NCBI GenBank assembly: GCA_037200125.1
Contig: JBBCGS010000007.1
Span: forward strand, 868,001-932,000
DNA from: JADGHX01 sp037200125
GTDB taxonomy: Bacteria > Pseudomonadota > Gammaproteobacteria > Steroidobacterales > Steroidobacteraceae
Length of the DNA stretch: 64,000 bases
Reading direction: 5' to 3'
Positions 35,645-44,693 of the stretch are shown here, piece by piece. The notes under the pieces were generated by a model, which searched no databases, was not told where the DNA came from, and was given only the letters and a program-made list of their open reading frames with translations. The position numbers were made by a program, and so were the translations under genes. Position 1 is the stretch's first letter, and every line of letters begins with the position of its first letter.

Positions 35645-35722
35645 GAAACAGCCCCCGAGCGCGTGCGGTAGAGTTGCGGACCATGTCCGCAACCTGGTTG
35701 CCTGTCAACGAAACAGGCCGGG

Positions 35723-38700
35723 GTGTTCGAAAGGTGTAGAGGCTCTTCGACGCCGGGTACCGACGGGACGAGGGGGATTCGAGTCGTGTTGGCGTTCTGC
35801 TTCTTGCTGAGCGGATTCGCTGCGCTCGTCTATCAGACGGCGTGGACTCGTCAGTTTGCTCTCGTGTTTGGCACCTCCGAGTTGGCCGTTGCCACGGTGC
35901 TTGCGGCGTACATGGGCGGGCTTGCCCTTGGCGCGTGGCTGGTCGAGCGATGGCTGCCGCGCATCTCGCGGCCCGTGCTGGTCTATGCAGGTCTCGAATT
36001 GGGAATCGGCGCGGGTGCGCTGCTGCTGGTGCCTGCCCTCCTCGCCGCGAGTGAATGGCTTCTGCGCGCGCTCTTTGGCGGGCAGCCGGCGCCGCCCGAC
36101 GGGGCTTACGCTTCGACTTCCCTGTTCTATTTGCTCAGCGCTTTCGTGGCTCTGTCGGTGCCGACGGTATTGATGGGAGCGACGTTGCCGTTGCTCGCTC
36201 GGCACGCCGTCACGGATGAGAGTCATATCGGCGGGCGCATTGGCTTTCTGTACGCGATGAATACCGCTGGCGCGGTCGGCGGTGCGCTTGCGACGGCGTT
36301 CTGGCTGCTGCCCGCGTTGGGGCTCACGTGGAGCGTGCGTGTTGCCGCGCTCGTGAACGGGTTGATTTTTGTGCTTGCTGCGCTGATCGCGCGGCGTGGC
36401 GCTCCGCCACGCTCTGTCGCGCCGGCCAAGAGGCCCTCAATCGCCGGGCGGCTGGAGGAAGCGCCTGCGCTGGCGGAGGCGCCGGGTCAGACGCAAGCGC
36501 CGGGTCAAGCGCAGGTGCCGGAGCAGGCGCAGGTGCCGGAGCAGGCGCAGGTGCCGGAGCAGGCGCAGGTGCCGGAGCAGGCGCAGGTGCCGGGGCACGC
36601 GCAGGTGCCGAGGTACGCGCGGGCGGTGAGCTCGGCTGCTATGCGCGAAGTCGCTTGGCCCATGAGTTCTGGGTCTTGCCACTGATGCTGGCGTCCGGAG
36701 CGATCGCGTTCTTTCACGAAGTGCTCTGGACTCGAATGCTGAGTCATGTGCTTGGTAGCAGCATCCATGCGTTCGGCGTGATGGTGGCGAGCTTCCTCGC
36801 GGGGATTGCGATCGGCGGGGCTGTTGGGGCGCGCGTGGCGCGTACTCGCGAACGCGCGTATCAGGGGTTCGTGATCGCCCAGATCGGATGCGCCGTTGCG
36901 GCTGCGTGTGGCTTTCTCATCTTGGATCGCTTCATGCCGGCGGCGCATGGGCTGGCGGTTACCGCCGGATTCGGCGCGGCGATCCTGCTGCCCATGACCT
37001 TCTTCATCGGAACGACCTTGCCGCTCGCGGTGCGAATCCTCGCGAACGGCGCGGACGACGCCGCATCGGCCAGCGCGCGCGTCTATGCGTGGAACACGGT
37101 CGGCGCGATCGTGGGCTCGCTCGCGGCGGGCTTCGTGCTGATCCCGTGGTTGCGCTTCGAAGGCGCGATTCAGCTGGCCGTCGTCGCAAGTTGCGCGATC
37201 GGCATCGCAAGTGCGTGGCTGCTCGCGCGCCCGGCGCCGGCTTTCGCAGCGGCGGTGCTCGCAGCGGGTGTCGTAGTGTGCGTTGTGTTTCGACCGGATA
37301 TTCCCGACCGTCTCCTGCACCGGTCACCGCTCGACATCGCAAGCGACGGCGCTGTTGCGTACTACGAGGTCGGCCGAAGCGCGAGCGTCGTGATGCTGAA
37401 ACAGGACGGCGGCCTCGTGCTCCGAACGAACGGCCTGCCCGAAGCGATGATGGAAACACGTGGCATGGCGCCCCGCTTCAGCGGCGAGTTCTGGCTCGCT
37501 CCGCTGGCCGTCATCGCTCGTCCGGCGGTCCAGAGCATGCTCGTGGTCGGCTACGGGGGCGGAGTCGTCGTCGAGGCCGTGCCGCCGACGGTGCGCGAGA
37601 TCGATGTCATCGAGCTCGAACCGAAAGTCATCGAGGCCAATCGCGCGACGGCCTCGCTGCGCAAGCGGGATCCCCTCCTCGATCCGCGGCTCACGCTCAT
37701 CTCCAACGACGCGCGCGGGGCGCTGAATCTCACACGCCGCAAGTACGACGCGATCGTTTCACAGCCCTCCCACCCGTGGACGGCGGGCGCGTCGCACCTC
37801 TACACGCTCGAGTTCATGCAGCAGGCGCGCGCGCACCTCGGCGATGACGGCGTCTTCGTTCAGTGGATGAATGCGAGCTTCCTCGACGAGTCGCTGCTGC
37901 GCTCTCTCACGGCAACCCTGCTTACCGCGTTTGGCGAAGTGCGCTTGTATCGGCCGGACCCGGACACGCTCGTGTTTCTCGCGTCGGCGAAGCCGCTCGA
38001 CCTCGAGGCAGGACTTATCGCGTCGGGGCAGCCGCTCGCTTCCGCGCCGGATCACTACAGCCGTCACGGCATCAACAACGCGGAAGATCTTCTCGCGGCG
38101 CTCGCTGTCGATGCGGACGGTGCGCACGCGCTTGCCGCGGATGCTCAGCCGATCACCGACGATCACAATCGAATGGCCACGGAGAGCTTGCAGGGCTCGG
38201 GCCGGGGGCTCGATCCGCGGTCTCTCAGCCGCATCCTGGCCCCTTACGATCCGTTGCGGAATGCCGATAGCCGGGTCTTCGGTGCTTTCCGCGAGCCGCT
38301 TTCCATTCCGTACATGGCACGACGCATGGCGATCTACGCGTCGGTCGACCCCAGCATCACCGACCGGATCGCCGCGATGAATCGCGCTCTCGAACGCAGC
38401 GCTCACGGCGCAGTCATGAACGCTGTGTTGGTGGGATCGTCGCCGCGGGAAGCGACGAGCGACGCCGCGGAGAGGGTCGCGCACGCGAGTGAGCTGGCCC
38501 GCGCGAGCGAATGGCAAGCCTTGTCGGAGCTGGACGCCGATCTCTCGCGTGTTGCCTGGACCGACCCCTCGAAAGCTACCGCGACCCAGCTTCGCGCGGA
38601 GTGGCGCAGTCATATCATCTCGCCGGCTCTTCGCGAACACGCTGGCGACGAGTGCGTTTCGATCATCGATGACGCCATCGTCTCGCAGGCGACTCTGTCA

Positions 38701-38964
38701 CTGTATGGCCTGCGGGCTCGTTGCGGGCTCATCGCGAAACGTAACGATGTCGTCATCGAATCGCTGTGGAGCCTGGGAAACGGCATCTATCGCAACGCGC
38801 TCCGCAAGCCGCCGAACGAGCGCGAAACGGCCCGGAAAGATCTGCGGACGATTATCATCGCGCTCGAGAAGAACCTGCCGATCGCACAATCCGCCGCATT
38901 CGACAGCGCCCGCCGCGATGAAGCCGCACTGAAGTTGCGCGCTCACATCAGTCGCCTCGACTAG
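35723..38964 (+). CDS. fused membrane (MFS-like)/spermidine-synthase-like protein with frame change in its repeat linker
   Basis: A large predicted membrane protein. The first block (about 35780-36420) has several spans, starting AFCFLLSGFAALVYQTAWTR. After a low-complexity linker, a second membrane block starts FFHEVLWTRMLSHVLG and has MTFFIGTTLPLAVRI. A spermidine-synthase Rossmann domain follows (SMLVVGYGGGVVVEAVP, IDVIELEPKVIEANRA), then a C-terminal helical region. This order matches known fused MFS/SpeE proteins. The two halves are in different frames: the first closes at 36685, while the second is open through the linker to 38964. The change must occur between about 36455 and 36660. 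GTG 35723 and GTG 35786 are candidate starts. The function of such proteins is not established. Confidence 0.75.
36433..36453 (+). repeat. dispersed repeat copy 2 (21 bp, identical to 16039-16059)
   Basis: These 21 bases are identical to those at the 3' end of the LysR gene 20 kb away, with AAG-rich sequence also preceding both. Here it sits at the junction between the first membrane block and the tandem-repeat linker. In the frame of the first block it encodes PSIAGRL. Confidence 0.65.
36481..36624 (+). repeat. 18-bp tandem repeat, eight units, in the fused protein linker
   Basis: Eight 18-bp units run without gaps from 36481 to 36624. Units three to six (36517-36588) are identical, GCCGGAGCAGGCGCAGGT; the outer ones differ by one to several bases. 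One frame reads QVPEQA repeats, the other AGAGAG. This is a coding minisatellite; gain or loss of units keeps the frame, but an indel within it would switch between the two readings. Confidence 0.85.
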
Positions 38965-38970
38965 GTTCAT

Positions 38971-39050
38971 TGGAAAAATCGCCTGCGGCGATTTTTCGAT
39001 ACCCTACGCCGCTCCCGGCAGCAAAAGGCGCGGCTTCTGCCGGCCTTTGC
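38971..39050. repeat. dispersed two-hairpin intergenic repeat, copy B
   Basis: Following the fused membrane protein gene, GGAAAAATCGCCTGCGGCG and ATTTTTCG form an A/T-flanked GC hairpin. It is followed by CCGGCAGCAAAAGGCGCGG and CTTCTGCCGG as a second stem. Order, spacing and many bases match copy A at 31697-31788. The first stem also fits a terminator for the upstream gene. Confidence 0.68.
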
Positions 39051-39188
39051 AGCGACAACGTGGCGCCAGCGAGCTTTTCGAGTGTGACGCAGGCGCGATG
39101 TCTGGACGTTGCGATGCATTTCACGGGTTGGGATCGGCATAATCCCGCCCGCTGCATCCGCGGCACGGGTCCGGACGTATAGAGAAAC

Positions 39189-39794
39189 ATGGCGCCCAAC
39201 GCACCCCCAAACTCCGCGGGACGATCGCCGATCGCAAGCCCGGATGTGGACGCGGACGACCTCGAGCTCTCACGCCTGATCGCGGCCTGCGCCGCGCGCA
39301 ATGCGCAGGCGCTGCGACAGCTCTACGATCGAACCGCGCCCCAGCTCCTCGCCTGCATGGTGAGGATTCTCAAGCGACGCGCGCTCGCCGAGGAAGCCCT
39401 GCAGGACGTATTCGTCAGCATCTGGCAGCGAGCCGGCCAGTTCGAAAGCCGGCGCGGGCGGCCGCGCGCCTGGCTCATGTCCATCGCTCGGTATCGCGCC
39501 ATCGACGTGCTGCGATCCGAACGAGCGGAGCTGTATAGAGAAGCCGAGATCGAGCAGCTCCCGCAGCTCGTAACCGAAGGGGGCATGGATTGGGCCGGCG
39601 CCGGCCGTTCGGCCGCCGCGCTCGCCCGCTGCTTCGAGCTGCTGAGCCCGGATCAGCGCCGCGGAATAGAGCTCGCATTCGTAGAGGGGGCGTCGCACGC
39701 GGACATCGCACACGTCACGCATCAGCCGTTGGGGACAGTAAAAAGCTGGATCCGGCGCGGGTTGGCCTCGCTCCGGCAGTGCCTGGAAAGATAG
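39189..39794 (+). CDS. ECF-type RNA polymerase sigma factor
   Basis: A 201-residue sigma-70 family protein with regions 2 and 4 only. Region 2 covers about residues 30-110, with ALAEEALQDVFVSIWQRA and RPRAWLMSIARYRAIDVLR. Region 4 covers about residues 140-195, with LSPDQRRGIELAFVEGASHADIAHV and LGTVKSWIRRGLASLR. Such factors redirect RNA polymerase when released from an anti-sigma. The next gene, ten bases on, is an RskA-like anti-sigma, so this is a SigK/RpoE-type stress switch; its signal is unknown. Confidence 0.9.
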   Translation: MAPNAPPNSAGRSPIASPDVDADDLELSRLIAACAARNAQALRQLYDRTAPQLLACMVRILKRRALAEEALQDVFVSIWQRAGQFESRRGRPRAWLMSIARYRAIDVLRSERAELYREAEIEQLPQLVTEGGMDWAGAGRSAAALARCFELLSPDQRRGIELAFVEGASHADIAHVTHQPLGTVKSWIRRGLASLRQCLER

Positions 39795-39804
39795 ATCCGC
39801 CACG

Positions 39805-40512
39805 ATGAAACACGACGACCCCAAGATGATCGATGCGTTGGCGGCCGAGTATGTGCTTGGCACGCTCAGCGGCCGCGCGCGGCGCCGCTTCGAGCGCTGG
39901 CGGTCCAAGGAATGGCACGTGGAGCGTCGCGTGCAGGCCTGGGAAGAACGTCTTTCCGGGCTCGCTCTGAGGTTGCCGCCTATGCGCCCGTCGCCCCACG
40001 TCTGGAGTCAGATCGAGAAGCGCATCGGCGCCAATGCGGTTGCGCGCACAACGCCGCCGACGACCCAGCGGTCCGCGCCGTGGCAGGCCATCGCGGCGAG
40101 TGTCGCCCTGCTTGCGGTCCTGGTGGGTGGCTTTTTCATGTATCGGTCGGTGATGGGGCCGAACCTGCAGCCGCTGGCCACGCTCACTGCTCAGAACGCG
40201 ACCGAGCCGGCCTGGAGCCTGAGCGCGGACGATGACCTCCGACATCTGCGGGCTCGCGCTGGAGCGGGCGCGCAGACGCAGGCTGGCAAGTCCTACGAGT
40301 TGTGGGCACTTCCAGACAGCGGCGCCGCTCCGGTTTCGCTCGGCGTGATTCCGGCGCTCGGCGAGATCGATCGGGAGCTGACCGACGCGCAGCGTGCCGC
40401 GCTTCGAGGCGCTTCGAAGGTTGCTGTAAGCCTCGAGCCCGAGGGGGGTTCGACTACGGGTGCGCCCACGGGTCCCGTGCTGTTCGTTGCCGATCGCGTG
40501 AAGCGCGCGTAA
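39805..40512 (+). CDS. anti-sigma factor, RskA-like
   Basis: A 235-residue single-span membrane protein. The cytoplasmic N-terminus contains ALAAEYVLGTLSGRARRRFE, the anti-sigma helix motif. A membrane segment occurs near residues 93-112 (AIAASVALLAVLVGGFFMY). The periplasmic part has YELWALPDSGAAPVSLGVI and VSLEPEGGSTTGAPTGPVL, as in RskA. It should bind and hold the sigma factor encoded just upstream. Confidence 0.87.
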   Translation: MKHDDPKMIDALAAEYVLGTLSGRARRRFERWRSKEWHVERRVQAWEERLSGLALRLPPMRPSPHVWSQIEKRIGANAVARTTPPTTQRSAPWQAIAASVALLAVLVGGFFMYRSVMGPNLQPLATLTAQNATEPAWSLSADDDLRHLRARAGAGAQTQAGKSYELWALPDSGAAPVSLGVIPALGEIDRELTDAQRAALRGASKVAVSLEPEGGSTTGAPTGPVLFVADRVKRA

Positions 40513-40694
40513 CCGATTCGTTCAAGAAACCGCGACTCGCACTGCGCATGATACTTAACATGGGTTGAGCGGCGGCGCGGCTTGCTTCACCCCGCAAATG
40601 CGCCCAGCATGCCGCTGCCCTGCTTTCATGGAGGCTGCGGTGGGAACGCTACTTGCGCTCTTCCGCGCCGACGAAAAACACACGGTGGTGGTCT

Positions 40695-41936
40695 ATGCGG
40701 GAGCTGTTGCGCGATACGTTTGCCCTGGTTCTGGCGGGCGGGAATGGAACCCGCCTCGGCGAGCTGACGAAGTGGCAATGCAAGCCCGCAATCCCGTTCG
40801 CAGGCCACTTCCGTAACATCGACTTCACTCTGTCGAACTGCGTCAATTCAGGCGTTCGACGCATCGCTGTTCTAACTCAATACAAGGCGCACGGGCTGAT
40901 CGCGCATCTGAATGGCGGCTGGAATTTCCTGCCGCGCGCGACGGGTGAGTTCGTCGAAGTGTGGCCGGCACAACAGCGTATTCATGCCGGCTGGTATGCG
41001 GGCACCGCGGATGCCGTGTTTCAGAATCTGGATCTGGTGCTGGCACAGCGCAGTCGTTACACCCTCGTGTTGGCGGGCGATCACATCTACAAGATGGATT
41101 ACCGGCGCATGCTGGAGCAGCACGTTGCGACTGGCGCAGGCGCGACTATTGGTTGCGTGCCGGTGCCTGCGGAAATGGCGAGCTCCTTCGGCGTGCTCGG
41201 TGTGAATGCGCAGCGAAGCGTTCATAGCTTCATCGAGAAGCCCTCACCTGGGACGCTCGAATCGGCTGATGGATCCATTGGCGCGTCGACTGTGCTGGCG
41301 TCGATGGGCATCTACGTGTTCACGACCGACTACCTCATCGATCTCTTGAACCGCGACGCTTCGGTCGGCGGCTCATCACACGACTTCGGCAAGGACGTGC
41401 TGCCAACCGCCGTGCGCGAGGGACGGGCGGGCGGGTATCAGTTCGTTGATGACTCCGGGACGCCGGGATACTGGCGGGACGTCGGCACGCTCGACTCTTA
41501 CTGGGGCGCGCACATGGAACTGCTAGAGCCCTCGCCTGCGATGGATCTCTATGACGAGGCCTGGCCCATCCACACAATGGCCAGCGTGAGCGCGCCGGCC
41601 CGGATTTCGGACGACGCGGGTCGGCATACGGTGGCCAATTCCCTGCTGGCGTCAGGCACGGTTGTGGGTCGTTCGACCGTGAGCCAGAGCGTGCTGTCCA
41701 CGAATGCGCGGGTGGGTGACGGCTCGTTGCTGGATGAAGTGGTAGTGCTTCCCGGTGCGCGCATCGGGTCGGGCTGCAAGCTTCGCCGCTGCATCGTCGA
41801 CAGCAACGTGCACGTTGCCGATGGCACCGTGGTTGGGTTTCAATCGCCCAGCAATATCGAACGCGTCGGTGCGCCACGCATTGCACTCATCACGAGTGAT
41901 GCGACCCGGCCCAAGGATTTTCGCTCCGTCGCTTGA
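40695..41936 (+). CDS. glgC: glucose-1-phosphate adenylyltransferase GlgC
   Basis: GlgC makes ADP-glucose for glycogen synthesis and is the regulated step. The 413-residue protein has LAGGNGTRLGELTKWQCKPA near residue 14, the activator/substrate region FTLSNCVNSG, WYAGTADAVFQNLDL, LAGDHIYKMDY and SFIEKPSP. A left-handed beta-helix covers about residues 290-400. ATG 40695 is preferred; an in-frame start at 40653 adds an unrelated stretch. No other glg genes are in the window, so its operon context is unusual. Preceding bases 40513-40694 hold no gene I can support. Confidence 0.92.
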   Translation: MRELLRDTFALVLAGGNGTRLGELTKWQCKPAIPFAGHFRNIDFTLSNCVNSGVRRIAVLTQYKAHGLIAHLNGGWNFLPRATGEFVEVWPAQQRIHAGWYAGTADAVFQNLDLVLAQRSRYTLVLAGDHIYKMDYRRMLEQHVATGAGATIGCVPVPAEMASSFGVLGVNAQRSVHSFIEKPSPGTLESADGSIGASTVLASMGIYVFTTDYLIDLLNRDASVGGSSHDFGKDVLPTAVREGRAGGYQFVDDSGTPGYWRDVGTLDSYWGAHMELLEPSPAMDLYDEAWPIHTMASVSAPARISDDAGRHTVANSLLASGTVVGRSTVSQSVLSTNARVGDGSLLDEVVVLPGARIGSGCKLRRCIVDSNVHVADGTVVGFQSPSNIERVGAPRIALITSDATRPKDFRSVA

Positions 41937-41972
41937 CTCTGACGCTCGCGCGAGCCACGTTCTCGCGCGCCA

Positions 41973-42731
41973 ATGACAAGCCACACTCCACCGCCGGATG
42001 AGCTATGGGCCCTGCTGCAGCGGCTCACGCACGTGTCGCGCCTCGCGACCATGGGTGAGATGGCGGCTGGCATCGCCCACGAGTTGAACCAGCCCCTGAC
42101 CGCAATCGCGAGCTACGCGCAGGCGTGTGACTGGCTGCTGGCCCGTGGCAGCACCGATACGGCGGAAATCAGGGACGCCCTTCAGCAGATCACCGCACAG
42201 GGGTTGCGCGCCGGGGAAATTATCCGACGACTGCGCAATCTCGTTAGAACCCCGGACACCCAGCGGGTACTTACAGACTGCAATGGCCTGGTCGAGGAGC
42301 TGCGAGGGCTCGCACTCACGGATGCCAGGGTGCACAACGCGAGACTCGAGATGGACCTGACCCCCAACTTGCCTCAGGTGCTGGTCAACCGTGTGGAGAT
42401 CCAGCAAGTTGTCCTTAACCTGGTACGCAACGCGATCGAGGCACTCGAGAGCGTTCCGCCCGAGCGCCGCGACATCACGCTGCGCACCGCCGCAGGACCG
42501 GAAGACACCGTTGAGATCAGCGTCACAGACACGGGACCGGGTGTGGATCAAAAAATAGTCGACCGGTTGTTCTCGCCTTTCGTAACCACGAAGCCAGCCG
42601 GTGCGGGGTTAGGTTTGGCTATCAGTCGTTCTATTGTGGAAGCCCATAAGGGCACGCTACGCTACAGACCAGAAGGCGCCGGTGGCGCCTGTTTCATGCT
42701 CCGGTTACCTCACGCACAAGGTGGCGCGTGA
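41973..42731 (+). CDS. soluble sensor histidine kinase
   Basis: A 252-residue kinase with dimerisation (HisKA) and catalytic (HATPase) domains but no membrane span or obvious sensor domain. The phospho-acceptor is in MAAGIAHELNQPLTAIASYA near residue 27. N-box NLVRNAIEAL, G1 VTDTGPGVD, F-box LFSPFVTTK and G2 GLGLAISRSIVE follow. The kinase core resembles FixL/TtrS-type enzymes. It overlaps the response regulator gene by four bases, so the two are partners. The input is probably another protein or an undetected N-terminal signal. Confidence 0.88.
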   Translation: MTSHTPPPDELWALLQRLTHVSRLATMGEMAAGIAHELNQPLTAIASYAQACDWLLARGSTDTAEIRDALQQITAQGLRAGEIIRRLRNLVRTPDTQRVLTDCNGLVEELRGLALTDARVHNARLEMDLTPNLPQVLVNRVEIQQVVLNLVRNAIEALESVPPERRDITLRTAAGPEDTVEISVTDTGPGVDQKIVDRLFSPFVTTKPAGAGLGLAISRSIVEAHKGTLRYRPEGAGGACFMLRLPHAQGGA

Positions 42732-43390
42732 CAAAAGACGCTCAAGCACTAGTAATAGTGGTGGATGACGACGAAGCGGTGCGCAGCTCGACAAGGCTGC
42801 TTCTCAAATCCGTCGGCCTTCCCGCTGTCACCTACTCCTCCGCGCAGGAGTTTCTGGACAACTACGACTCTCAACAACCCGGCTGCGTCGTGCTCGATGT
42901 GCGCATGCCAGGCATGAGCGGTCTGGAGTTGCAGCAATTCCTCAACCTGCGTGGGGCCGTCATTCCGGTGATCTTCATCACTGGGCATGGCGACATCCCG
43001 ATGGCCGTCGAGGCCATGCAGCAGGGTGCGTTCGACTTCCTGCAGAAGCCGTTCCGCGATCAGGATCTGCTCGATCGCGTGCAGCGCGCGCTCGAGAAGG
43101 ATCGTGGTAATCGCGCGCAGCTGCGCGAGAAGAACCGGATCCAGGAGCGGCGGGACTCACTCACGCCGCGCGAACGCGAAATCCTGGATCTCATGACTCG
43201 CGGCAAACCCAACAAGGTGATGGCTGCGGATCTGGGCGTGAGCCAGCGTACGGTTGAGATTCACCGCGCGCGGGTCATGGAGAAGATGGGTGCGTCATCG
43301 CTCGCGCAGCTCGTGCGCATGGTGATGGACCTCGACGCTCCCCCATCCGAACCTGCGACAGCCCCGCGGCCGACCAGCGCTTCAGGGTGA
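42728..43390 (+). CDS. FixJ-family response regulator (receiver + LuxR-type HTH)
   Basis: A 220-residue regulator. The receiver domain has the acidic cluster VVDDDEAVR at about residues 11-19, phospho-acceptor Asp57 in VLDVRMPG, ITGHGDIPMAVEAMQQGA and the conserved lysine in LQKPF. The C-terminal helix-turn-helix begins LTPREREILDLMTRG, with VSQRTVEIHRARVMEKM. The GTG start at 42728 overlaps the kinase stop. Its end overlaps the convergent L,D-transpeptidase gene by nine bases. The targets are unknown. Confidence 0.9.
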   Translation: MTKDAQALVIVVDDDEAVRSSTRLLLKSVGLPAVTYSSAQEFLDNYDSQQPGCVVLDVRMPGMSGLELQQFLNLRGAVIPVIFITGHGDIPMAVEAMQQGAFDFLQKPFRDQDLLDRVQRALEKDRGNRAQLREKNRIQERRDSLTPREREILDLMTRGKPNKVMAADLGVSQRTVEIHRARVMEKMGASSLAQLVRMVMDLDAPPSEPATAPRPTSASG

Positions 43391-44671
43391 CGGTGCGGTA
43401 GACGCAGTCGCTTCCGGCGGCTGCTCGACGCCGAAGGTGCGAGCGCCGTTAGTGCTGGGTGTCGGCGTGGAAGAGTCCGACGGCGGCAGCGGTGCTGGCT
43501 CAGCGGGGACCGCTACCTGCGCAGGCACAGCGCCTTCAGTAGCTGGCTGCGGAGGCGCGCTGGGCGCGGCGCTCGCCATGTGTGACGTTCCACTCTGCGT
43601 AGATGCTCCACTTTGCGCAGCCGTGTCGCTCGGCGTCTGCTGAGCGCCTGCACTGCTGGCGCCTGCCGGAGTCGGCTCAGTCGGTGTCGCAGAACCTTCC
43701 GCCAGCGCGGGCGGGTCGAGGTCCGCTTCCAGCCCGACGACAATGGGCATGCCGTCCGCTTTCTGCAGCGCCTGACGTGCGAAGTCCCAATGAACCGCCG
43801 CGGTGGTGGGGCCCAACGCCTTGTCCAGAAGCTGCGAAAACAACTCCAGGTTCGGCTCGTACGTCTGCCCTTCCGCATCGACTGGCGGATGCGCTTCCAG
43901 CAGCAGCTCGCCATTCACGAACGCTGTCTTCACAGGCTCATTGATGATGCGCACCGGCGTGCCGACCGGAACCTGCGGAAACAACGCCTCGATATCTTCC
44001 GGGTACATGCGCATGCAGCCGTGAGTAACGGCCATGCCTACGGCGAGCGGGTTGTTCGTGCCATGAATCAGATACGCGCCAGGCGTAATCGCAAGGCGCA
44101 TGGCGTAAAGACCGAGCGGATTGTCGGGGCCCGGCCCCACCACCGCAGGCAGCTTCTCTCCGTTTTCCGCATGTTCTTTGCGAACAGAGTCAGGCGGGTA
44201 CCACGAAGGATTCTTCTGCTTGTTGACGATCCTCGTTACGCCAAGAGGCGTCTTCCAGTCCATCTTGCCGATGCTCACTGGATACGTGATGACGACGCGC
44301 TTCTGCCCCTTCTTCACCTTCGGGAAGTAGTAGAGCCGATGCTCAGGCAGATTGATGACGATCCCTTCCTGCGGTACATCCGGCAGGATGCGCATGCCTG
44401 GGATGAGCAGGTCTTTGCCGGCACCGGGGACCCACTGATCGACGCCCGGATTCGCGCGAGCAATCTCGTCCCACCCGAGGCTGTAGCGCCGGGCAATATC
44501 CGTGAAAGTATCTTCGTACCGGGTCGTGTAGTGCTCGTTGGTGCCGAACACCAGCGGCTGCCCGTCCTCGATCTCGTACGTAGTGGCCCACGCAGGCACG
44601 CACGCAAACGCAGCCGCCACCAGGGCGAAGGCTCGGGCGGAAATCTTGGAAGGCGAACGATTGATACGCAA
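43382..44671 (-). CDS. L,D-transpeptidase (YkuD family) with LysM-like domain
   Basis: A 429-residue exported enzyme that forms 3-3 crosslinks or anchors proteins to peptidoglycan. The signal peptide ends at about PAWA (residue 29). A LysM-like segment follows (YEDTFTDIARRYSLGWDEIARANPG), then the YkuD domain from about residue 102, with YLIHGTNNPLAVG and the catalytic HGCMRMYPEDIEALF. The C-terminal 120 or so residues are Pro/Ala/Thr/Ser-rich and disordered-looking. The gene is divergent from the 3-methyladenine glycosylase gene. Confidence 0.9.
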   Translation of the reverse strand: MRINRSPSKISARAFALVAAAFACVPAWATTYEIEDGQPLVFGTNEHYTTRYEDTFTDIARRYSLGWDEIARANPGVDQWVPGAGKDLLIPGMRILPDVPQEGIVINLPEHRLYYFPKVKKGQKRVVITYPVSIGKMDWKTPLGVTRIVNKQKNPSWYPPDSVRKEHAENGEKLPAVVGPGPDNPLGLYAMRLAITPGAYLIHGTNNPLAVGMAVTHGCMRMYPEDIEALFPQVPVGTPVRIINEPVKTAFVNGELLLEAHPPVDAEGQTYEPNLELFSQLLDKALGPTTAAVHWDFARQALQKADGMPIVVGLEADLDPPALAEGSATPTEPTPAGASSAGAQQTPSDTAAQSGASTQSGTSHMASAAPSAPPQPATEGAVPAQVAVPAEPAPLPPSDSSTPTPSTNGARTFGVEQPPEATASTAPSP

Positions 44672-44693
44672 GACGTTGATTCGACCGGAAACA

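Noticed and set aside
36481..36624. CRISPR array.
   Set aside because: Units are contiguous 18-mers without spacers and lie in coding sequence.
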